From: CAZLBV01 sp964557845
GTDB lineage: Bacteria > Acidobacteriota > Aminicenantia > Aminicenantales > Aminicenantaceae
Reading direction: 5' to 3'
Length of the DNA: 17,536 nt
Assembly: GCA_964557845.1 (NCBI GenBank)
Contig: CAZLBV010000365.1
Span: 1 to 17,536 of the forward strand
How positions within the stretch are numbered: the stretch's first letter is position 1; every line of letters begins with the position of its first letter. The translations under genes and the position numbers were made by a program. The notes under the pieces are model-generated. The model had not been told where the DNA came from. It did no database searches and saw only the letters and a list, made by a program, of their open reading frames with translations. This document shows positions 12,462 to 17,536 of this stretch, one piece after another.

Positions 12462-12542
12462 TCGTAATCGTAATCGGTTTATTTTCTTATTCGCTATGTG
12501 TAACTATATGTGTATAATACGCCCCAGCCGCCTCCTTGTCAA
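12462..12542 (-). promoter_or_regulatory. Promoter and tandem operator of the RHH/PIN operon
   Basis: On the minus strand TTGACA (12542-12537) and TATTAT (12519-12514) are 17 bases apart. Downstream, at 12476-12462, the hexamer CGATTA occurs twice in tandem, followed by CGAGTA, a pattern that suits cooperative binding by ribbon-helix-helix dimers. Confidence 0.7.
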
Positions 12543-12549
12543 TATAAAT

Positions 12550-12570
12550 GGGGGCCAGACCCAGATATTT
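12550..12570. repeat. Solo GGGGAC-type repeat end
   Basis: GGGGGCCAGACCCAGATATT resembles the site at 10036 in its outer G run and GATATTT end, with several mismatches between. It may be a decayed member of the same family; the match is weak. Confidence 0.3.
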
Positions 12571-12802
12571 TACTCATTTTAAAACAATTAGCCTGAAAAT
12601 AACGCGAAAAAACAGTCTTATATAGGCCTTTTGAGCGGCAAAAACATCATTTTAGGATAGGATAGATAAATCTCTTTTTGTTGTTTCATAAAATGAATAT
12701 TCGCAGCTATTTGAGTTAAGTTGATTTTTCCTCTGCCTTTTTTCCGATATATTGGAATTATGCAAAAATTCATGTATAAATGATTTATTCTAGGTTAAAC
12801 CC

Positions 12803-14293
12803 ATGAAAAAACTTAAAGATGAAAAGCTTAAAGTGACTGTCGATAAGCGGCATGTCATATCCATTGGTGAGAAACTCTATGCAGAAAGCGTGGAGCTCAT
12901 CCGGGAACTGGTCAATAATGCCTATGATGCCGATGCCTCTGAAGTCTATGTCACTGTAACTCCGGAATATGTCGAAGTTAAAGATAACGGCAGCGGCATG
13001 GATATGGAAGGACTTAAACAGTATTTCATCATCGGCTCTGATGAGAAGGTCATCCATTCACGGTCTCCCAAGTACGACCGGGTGAGGATCGGACAGTTCG
13101 GCATCGGAAAATTCGCTTCCCTTGCGGCTGCCAACCGCTTTGAGGTTGTAACCCAGCACAAGGATTTTGCCGCCCGGGTCGTATTCGACAAGGAGGAATG
13201 GGAAAGCAACTCCTCTGAGTGGCATCTTCCCTGCGATATACTGGAACCGGATCCGGTCAGGGACGACGGCACCACAGTCATGCTATCGGATCTCACTCGC
13301 CAATTTAAAATAGAAGATGTGGAGAAGAAAATCCTTGATGGGACACCCCTTCGAGCGCCTGATTTTGCGGTGTATCTGAACAAACGGCGGCTTTATCCCA
13401 GAAGCCTAACCGGCAACGTCATCCCTATCCTGGAGGGAACCAAATTCGGCCTGGTTAACGGGGAGGTCATCATCGTCCCTTCCTCACAGGCTTCCATGAA
13501 GGAGCTGGGGATAGCGGTCAAAGTCAAAGGCGTTACTGTCAAGCGGGAACTTTTCGGTATGGAATCGTGGGGTAAGGTGGTCTCCCGGATCAAAGGCGAG
13601 ATCAATGCCGACTTTCTTCCAATTACATCCGACCGGTCCAAATTCATCACCGATTCGGCCGAGTATCAAGAATTCATAAAGATAATGGAAAAGATCGTAG
13701 GGATCATAAAAAAGATGCTGGGTAAAGAGGCTGACCGGCAGAAAGACCGGCGCGCGGGCTCGGCTGTTAAGGAAGCACTCCAGAGGATCCATAAAGCCCT
13801 GGCTTTCAATCCCGACCTATCACCCTTTGGGCCGATCAGCTATGGCGATGATGCTAAAGCCGGAACCGGGGGGAGTGCCGCGTCAGGCGGAAAAGATAAA
13901 AAAGAAGAGACTAAAGACAAGGAGATTGCACCGGAGGATGAAAAAGCGGATGCAGAAAAGAAAGAGAAGAAAAAACGGCGGCGTAATCCCCTGGTCAAAA
14001 AAATGACTCCAAACGCCATTGTCCGCCGGATGAGGATGGGTACTGAGAATGTCTCGGTCTGTATGGACTTTTTCGGTGAAAGCGGGCCTGAATGCTTTTC
14101 CGAGGGGAACGTTGTGTATATCAACCGGGATCATACTCTATTTAAGCGGGAGTCGCGCAGGAGTGCCACCTTCACCATGTACATCGCCCGGTTGATCACC
14201 CAGGAGATCGCCATGTATAAGGAAACCAGGAGCCCCCGGGTGGCTTTCACCCGCCAGAGCAAGCTCCTCAAAGATGCTTTTTCAGAGGATTGA
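12803..14293 (+). CDS. GHKL ATPase, HSP90/MORC-like
   Basis: The 496-residue protein starts with a complete GHKL ATP-binding fold: N box ELVNNAYDADA (35-45), G1 box DNGSGMD (61-67) and G2 box GQFGIGKFASLAA (97-109). An S5-like domain follows at about 185-315 (VYLNKRRLYP, GIAVKVKGVTVKRELFG, GEINADFLPITSDRSKF), as in HSP90, MORC and MutL relatives. A lysine/glutamate-rich linker at about 355-395 leads to a C-terminal domain (NPLVKKMTPNAIVRRMRMGT, FTMYIARLITQEIAMYKE). It is too short and too different to be the housekeeping HtpG. Standalone proteins of this kind occur in defence islands, but no partner gene follows in the same direction. The start lacks a strong ribosome binding site. Confidence 0.8.
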   Translation: MKKLKDEKLKVTVDKRHVISIGEKLYAESVELIRELVNNAYDADASEVYVTVTPEYVEVKDNGSGMDMEGLKQYFIIGSDEKVIHSRSPKYDRVRIGQFGIGKFASLAAANRFEVVTQHKDFAARVVFDKEEWESNSSEWHLPCDILEPDPVRDDGTTVMLSDLTRQFKIEDVEKKILDGTPLRAPDFAVYLNKRRLYPRSLTGNVIPILEGTKFGLVNGEVIIVPSSQASMKELGIAVKVKGVTVKRELFGMESWGKVVSRIKGEINADFLPITSDRSKFITDSAEYQEFIKIMEKIVGIIKKMLGKEADRQKDRRAGSAVKEALQRIHKALAFNPDLSPFGPISYGDDAKAGTGGSAASGGKDKKEETKDKEIAPEDEKADAEKKEKKKRRRNPLVKKMTPNAIVRRMRMGTENVSVCMDFFGESGPECFSEGNVVYINRDHTLFKRESRRSATFTMYIARLITQEIAMYKETRSPRVAFTRQSKLLKDAFSED

Positions 14294-14297
14294 TTCT

Positions 14298-14378
14298 GAT
14301 TTTTAGCCCCATTTTTTTCTTCTAAGAATTCATTTCCCCTGGGGATTTTTCCGTAAGTGCTTTATTTTCTGAATGATG
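14298..14378. repeat. 81-bp intergenic repeat, copy 1
   Basis: This element lies just after the stop of the GHKL gene and is clearly related to 17057-17137, which lies after the glycohydrolase gene. Both share GATTTTT, GCCCC, TTTCCCCTGG, TTTATT and ATGAT in the same order and at the same spacing. Both copies are on the same strand, downstream of a stop codon. This suggests a mobile non-coding element or a conserved 3' structure. Confidence 0.6.
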
Positions 14379-14440
14379 TGACAGCCAGGGCGCTGGGCGA
14401 TTCCCTCTGCTAGGAATAACAGAAATCTCTGTCTTGTAAC

Positions 14441-14857
14441 TTATTTCAACAGCTGCACCCCCACTGATTTTGCCGCCTCCCGTAAATTTTTATCCAGGGT
14501 AGCCAGCGGCAGGCCTTTTTTCATTGCCAGGTTCAGGTAGGATGCATCATAACTCGATAGTCCGTAGGCCCGCCCCAATCCAATCAAATCGTGCATGACT
14601 TTCTGGGGGCTTTCATAATCCACAACGATGGGAAGCTGTTGCAGCAAACTGACAAACCGGATACTGTCTGCCTGTCCGATATATTTTTTTCGCTCCGCTG
14701 TAAGCAGGACATTTGCCACCTCAAGCGGCCACACAGAGGGTACATAGGCGGTTGCTTCTGTAAGCCGATCCAGGACGGAATCGGCATAAGGATCAGCCTG
14801 ATCCTGAAAACACCACGTCATGACCACTGAATTATCCACCACAAAACTCTTATCCAT
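14441..14857 (-). CDS. vapC: VapC-type PIN-domain toxin
   Basis: The 138-residue product is a VapC-type PIN RNase. The acidic residues are in place: D8 in FVVDNSVVMTW, E46 in PLEVANVLL, D104 in SSYDASYLNLA and D122 in LATLDKNLREA. VapC toxins cleave tRNA or rRNA; the target here cannot be read from the sequence. Its ATG follows the TAA of vapB directly with no gap, so the two are translated together. It is complete. Confidence 0.88.
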   Translation of the reverse strand: MDKSFVVDNSVVMTWCFQDQADPYADSVLDRLTEATAYVPSVWPLEVANVLLTAERKKYIGQADSIRFVSLLQQLPIVVDYESPQKVMHDLIGLGRAYGLSSYDASYLNLAMKKGLPLATLDKNLREAAKSVGVQLLK

Positions 14858-15097
14858 TTATTTACGTCCCGTTTCGATCAAAGACTTAAGGGATTCTCCC
14901 TTTAAGCTGTGTTTTTTACGTGCCCTGCGAATTTCAGAAATAACGGTTTGTGTATTAGTTGATTTACCCGGATCAGGTGGTTGAAGGACAGCCACAGGAA
15001 TCCCGTGTTTGGTAATGGTAATGCGTTCGCCTTTCATGACCCGTTCCAGCAGTTTGGATAATTTAGTTTTGGCCTCATAGGCACCGACACTCTCCAT
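14858..15097 (-). CDS. vapB: Phd/YefM-type antitoxin
   Basis: The 79-residue product begins MESVGAYEAKTKLSKLLERV and continues MKGERITITKHGIPVAVLQP, the Phd/YefM signature (E-A-K-x-x-L-S-x-L-L-x-x-V, I-T-x-x-G-x-P-V-A-x-L). The remaining basic tail (RRARKKHSLKGE) probably wraps around the toxin. GGAGGT lies four bases before ATG 15097, a strong site. It abuts vapC. Upstream tandem ACTAGTCTAA sites are the expected autoregulatory operator. Confidence 0.88.
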   Translation of the reverse strand: MESVGAYEAKTKLSKLLERVMKGERITITKHGIPVAVLQPPDPGKSTNTQTVISEIRRARKKHSLKGESLKSLIETGRK

Positions 15098-15124
15098 TGA
15101 GACCTCCTTTTAGAGATGGTTTAA

Positions 15125-15145
15125 ACTAGTCTAAGACTAGTCTAA
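15125..15145. promoter_or_regulatory. Tandem operator upstream of vapBC
   Basis: ACTAGTCTAA occurs at 15125-15134 and again at 15136-15145. The palindrome AGACTAGTCT lies across the second copy. The site is about 30 bases upstream of the vapB start, in the usual place for Phd-type autoregulation. Confidence 0.65.
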
Positions 15146-15417
15146 ACTTATTTCTAGCCAGAAGTCAAGCATCGATCTTTATCATACATAAAAAGAGACG
15201 AGAGGAATTCTCAATAATTCTCAGGAGTTATACCCCGTTCACTTTCTCTTGAGGCTAATTCATAAACGTTTTATTTCATTAATATAGATCAACCAGTCTG
15301 AGATAATTATGATCAGATTTTAAACTCATATAGTCCCCTGACCCTCCCTATGGTTATATTTTTAAATGATAAGATATATCTCTTAAAGTAATATTTGAGA
15401 TGATTTGATTCGAGGTC

Positions 15418-15446
15418 TTGACAAAAACCTGCCGTTGTTATTTATT
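15418..15446 (+). promoter_or_regulatory. Promoter of the lipoprotein gene
   Basis: TTGACA (15418-15423) is followed after 17 bases by TTTATT (15441-15446), a four-of-six -10 match. AGGAGG at 15463-15468 then precedes ATG 15473. Confidence 0.45.
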
Positions 15447-15472
15447 AAACTTGCTGAAAAGTAGGAGGGAGA

Positions 15473-15988
15473 ATGCAAAAATTATCCTTTATAATTCCCC
15501 TGGCCGTTCTGCTCTGTGTTGCTGTCTGCTGCCAGGACAAGGAAGCACTGGCTGAGCTGGAAGCTATGAAAGCCCAAGCAGAAATTGAAACAAAAAATAT
15601 CGAAATTGTAAATCAATGGCTGGAATTGAAAAAAGTTGGTGATCCAGAGAATAAAATCCAGGAATTTCTCTCTCCCGATGTAGTCGTACACGGCCCAGAC
15701 CACATGGAAATACTTCCCATTGATGTATGGGTGCAGAGGGCTGATGAATATGATCAGCCTGAGCCTGAAGTATTCCGCTCCATCGACCCTATCTTAGCTC
15801 AAGGGGACAAAGTGGCGTTCCGCTATCTGGTAGAGGTTAATGATCAGGGAAGAGAGCTAAAGGTGGAAGGGATGACAATTTTACACATTGTAGAAGGTAA
15901 GATCAAGGAGTTTTGGATCGTCGAGGATTCACTGGGATTTGCTAAACAACTCGGATTCGAGCTTAAGATGAAGGAAGCAGAGAAATAG
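15473..15988 (+). CDS. Lipoprotein with SnoaL/NTF2-like domain
   Basis: The 171-residue product starts with a lipoprotein-type signal (MQKLSFIIPLAVLLCVAVCC, cysteine at 19 or 20 as the lipid site). A short coiled-coil stretch (EALAELEAMKAQAEIETKN) links to a SnoaL-like NTF2-fold domain: QWLELKKVGDPENKIQEFLS, PDVVVHGPD, VAFRYLVEVNDQGREL and VEGMTILHIVEGKIKEFWIV. Such domains bind small hydrophobic molecules or act as enzymes; no active site can be assigned here. AGGAGG and a promoter support the start. The glycohydrolase gene follows after 37 bases and may be co-transcribed. Confidence 0.75.
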   Translation: MQKLSFIIPLAVLLCVAVCCQDKEALAELEAMKAQAEIETKNIEIVNQWLELKKVGDPENKIQEFLSPDVVVHGPDHMEILPIDVWVQRADEYDQPEPEVFRSIDPILAQGDKVAFRYLVEVNDQGRELKVEGMTILHIVEGKIKEFWIVEDSLGFAKQLGFELKMKEAEK

Positions 15989-16025
15989 ATTTCTAACGCA
16001 GGAAAAAAACACACAAAGAACTGCA

Positions 16026-16997
16026 ATGAAAAAACTTAAAGACAGAATTGATGGGTGTTTGTTTGGCTTGGCTGTGGGTGATGCTCTCGGTGCTCCGGTC
16101 GAGTTTATGGATATCGGCCAGATAAAATCCACCTACGGAAAAAAAGGCATCCAAGACCTTGAGGAATGGGGCGGATTCCCGGCAGGAAGTTATACGGATG
16201 ATACCCAGATGGCGCTTGCCACAGCCCGCGGCTTGGTGAGAGCGCTTGAAATCGAGAAAAAGCAGGTGGGAGACATTGTTGATCCGGATCCCTATGTTTA
16301 TGAAGAATACACCAAATGGTTAAAAACTCAGGACAATCCCCGGGAAAGGAGGGCTCCCGGCAATACCTGCTTGAGCGCCCTTCAAAGCGGCCAAATGGGA
16401 ACAATAGAGGCCCCTCTTAATAACAGTAAAGGATGTGGAGGAGTGATGCGGACCGCGCCGGTCGGTCTTATGCTGACGGGTGAGGACGCCTTTAAAAAGG
16501 GCGCTGATTTTGCCGCCATGACCCATGGCCATCCGTCTGGCTATCTGCCGGCGGGATTCCTGTCAAGTATGATACACTGGATTATAAAAGAAAGGGATAT
16601 TCTTCTGGCTTTTAATTTAAGTTTCGCCACGGTGAAACAGTATCCGGGACACGAAGAAACAGAGACGGTTGTCCAGAAGGCCTTGGATTTTCTCTTGAGC
16701 GATGAACCTGATAAACCTGCGGCCGAGATCATCCCCCAGATCGGAGAAGGTTGGGTGGGAGAAGAAGCGCTGGCTATCTCGGTCTACTGCGCGATGAGAT
16801 TTCACAATAGTTTTAAGGCCGGAGTTTTAGCAGCGGGCAATCATTCCGGAGACAGTGATTCGACCGGCTCGATCACAGGCGCCATCTTAGGGGCTTTGCT
16901 GGGTGTAGAGGCAATTCCCAGAGAGTGGCGTGAGAAGGTCGAAAACGCATCTTATATTCAAAAGCTGGCCGAGGATATTCTGCAGCTACATCAATAA
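16026..16997 (+). CDS. ADP-ribosylglycohydrolase family protein
   Basis: The 323-residue protein belongs to the ADP-ribosylglycohydrolase (DraG/ARH) family, which removes ADP-ribose from proteins or other molecules. Hallmark motifs are all present: GLAVGDALGAPVEF near residues 14-27, the metal-binding YTDDTQMALATARGL around 56-70, SKGCGGVMRTAPVGL around 134-148, MTHGHPSGY around 165-173, and the second metal site GDSDSTGSITGAILGALLG beginning at about 275. The length is normal for the family. The substrate is unknown; no ADP-ribosyltransferase gene is in the window. Its start lacks a clear ribosome binding site. It lies 37 bp after the lipoprotein gene. Confidence 0.92.
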   Translation: MKKLKDRIDGCLFGLAVGDALGAPVEFMDIGQIKSTYGKKGIQDLEEWGGFPAGSYTDDTQMALATARGLVRALEIEKKQVGDIVDPDPYVYEEYTKWLKTQDNPRERRAPGNTCLSALQSGQMGTIEAPLNNSKGCGGVMRTAPVGLMLTGEDAFKKGADFAAMTHGHPSGYLPAGFLSSMIHWIIKERDILLAFNLSFATVKQYPGHEETETVVQKALDFLLSDEPDKPAAEIIPQIGEGWVGEEALAISVYCAMRFHNSFKAGVLAAGNHSGDSDSTGSITGAILGALLGVEAIPREWREKVENASYIQKLAEDILQLHQ

Positions 16998-17056
16998 CCG
17001 CTTTATGGTGTCAGCTATGATGCCAGCAAAGCTGGAATAATTGCTATCTTAAAACC

Positions 17057-17137
17057 GATTTTTTGCCCCTTTATTTAGTTATAAGGATTCCTTTCCCCTG
17101 GAGAAATTTTTGTAACTGTTTTATTATCTGGATGATA
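17057..17137. repeat. 81-bp intergenic repeat, copy 2
   Basis: This is the second copy of the element at 14298-14378, about 60 bases after the glycohydrolase stop. The best conserved block is around TTTCCCCTGG. The copies differ at many sites but keep order and spacing, apart from small shifts. Confidence 0.6.
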
Positions 17138-17206
17138 ATTCAGCGAAGCTGCAGATTAATGGGCCCGGCCCCTGAAATATGTTATTAAATTTTTTAATCT
17201 TCGGCC

Positions 17207-17536
17207 TTAGAAAACGGCAAACACCCTGGCCGGGGCGCCGGTGCCGTCTTTTATCAGCATGGGCATGACGTAGAGGGTGGCTCCTGATGCCGGAAGCTTG
17301 TCTAAATGTGCGATATTTTCCAGAGCCAGTTTGTCGGCGGCGAAAAGTTTCTGATGGACCATAAAATCCTGGGATTTTCCATAATCGATACTGGGAGTGT
17401 CGATGGCGATCCCGGTTATATTTTTTTGTGTGGTTAAATATTCAATGGATTCCACGGAAAAACCGGGGAAGCTGAGTTCAGGAAGGGCTTCCTCTCCGGT
17501 TTTATCTGTTCCCAGGACTTTTTTCTTATCCGGATA
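17207..17536 (-). CDS. Cyclase/kynurenine-formamidase-like protein, C-terminal part
   Basis: The frame is open from the window end (17536) to TAA 17209-17207, about 109 residues. It reads LSFPGFSVESIEYLTTQKNI, TGIAIDTPSIDYGKSQDF, VHQKLFAADKLALENIAHLD and KLPASGATLYVMPMLIKDGT. This is the C-terminal half of the metal-dependent cyclase (PF04199) family, which includes kynurenine formamidase. The metal-binding HxGTHxD motif would lie outside the window. A GTG at 17453-17455 is an internal valine, not the start. Substrate cannot be inferred. Confidence 0.85.
   Translation of the reverse strand, partial: YPDKKKVLGTDKTGEEALPELSFPGFSVESIEYLTTQKNITGIAIDTPSIDYGKSQDFMVHQKLFAADKLALENIAHLDKLPASGATLYVMPMLIKDGTGAPARVFAVF

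Larger units (their letters stand above)
15098..15472. other. Divergent intergenic region between vapBC and the lipoprotein gene
   Basis: The left end holds the vapB operator (15125-15145) and a possible TTGACT -35 element on the minus strand (15168-15163). The right end holds the promoter of the gene at 15473. The middle, about 15170-15410, is AT-rich with a direct repeat ATTCTCA but no gene that I can support. Confidence 0.5.

Noticed and set aside
17021..17040. Terminator hairpin CCAGC-AAA-GCTGG after the glycohydrolase
   Set aside because: The stem is only five pairs and is not followed by a T run, so a terminator is not supported.

Overview
The window reads like a chromosomal accessory region of a free-living bacterium, probably from an uncultured or anaerobic lineage. 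Standard stops (TAA, TAG and TGA), clear GGAGG-type ribosome binding sites and sigma70-like promoters (TTGACA, 16-18 bp, TATNAT-like) are all visible. The gene content resembles poorly cultured phyla such as Aminicenantes or Acidobacteriota relatives, but no marker gene is present, so this is a guess. No tRNA, rRNA, CRISPR array or intact transposase was seen.

Layout. 1-2740: 5' part of an HNH-endonuclease-like gene, a uracil-DNA-glycosylase-like gene, and two secreted or envelope proteins of unknown function. 2789-3620: an internally deleted nucleotidyltransferase pseudogene, then a repeat-rich gap with a long hairpin and GGGGACA-type palindromic repeats. 3619-12542: a toxin-antitoxin island in decay. 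It holds three adjacent hicB/hicA loci plus one hicB followed by a hicA stub, one orphan HicB with a ribbon-helix-helix tail, an intact wHTH-MNT/HEPN pair, an AAA_14/DUF4143 ATPase with a pRiA4b-ORF3 protein, a truncated second ATPase, an intact RHH/PIN pair, and fossils of MNT, HicA and RelE genes. 12803-17536: a GHKL ATPase (HSP90/MORC-like), a vapBC module, a SnoaL-like lipoprotein, an ADP-ribosylglycohydrolase and the 3' part of a cyclase-family gene. An 81-bp intergenic repeat follows both the GHKL gene and the glycohydrolase gene.

Main pattern. Every recognisable HicB antitoxin is intact, while every HicA toxin is broken, each in a different way: a homopolymer frameshift at 3789, truncation and fusion to a RelE fragment at about 5840, a C-run frameshift at 9794, an in-frame TGA at 10873, and a C-terminal fossil at 11511. 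Three fossils share the same MNT C-terminus (4102, 6082 and 8390). By contrast the HEPN/MNT pair and the two PIN-toxin modules look complete. This suggests serial acquisition of TA modules followed by selective loss of HicA toxins, with antitoxins and their operators left behind. Three of the lesions are single-base homopolymer changes, so sequencing error must be excluded for those.

No wholly new system is proven here. The items most worth following are the antitoxin-only hic loci, the unrecognised gene at 8667-8968, the GHKL ATPase, the repeated intergenic element, and several perfect palindromes that sit on promoters.
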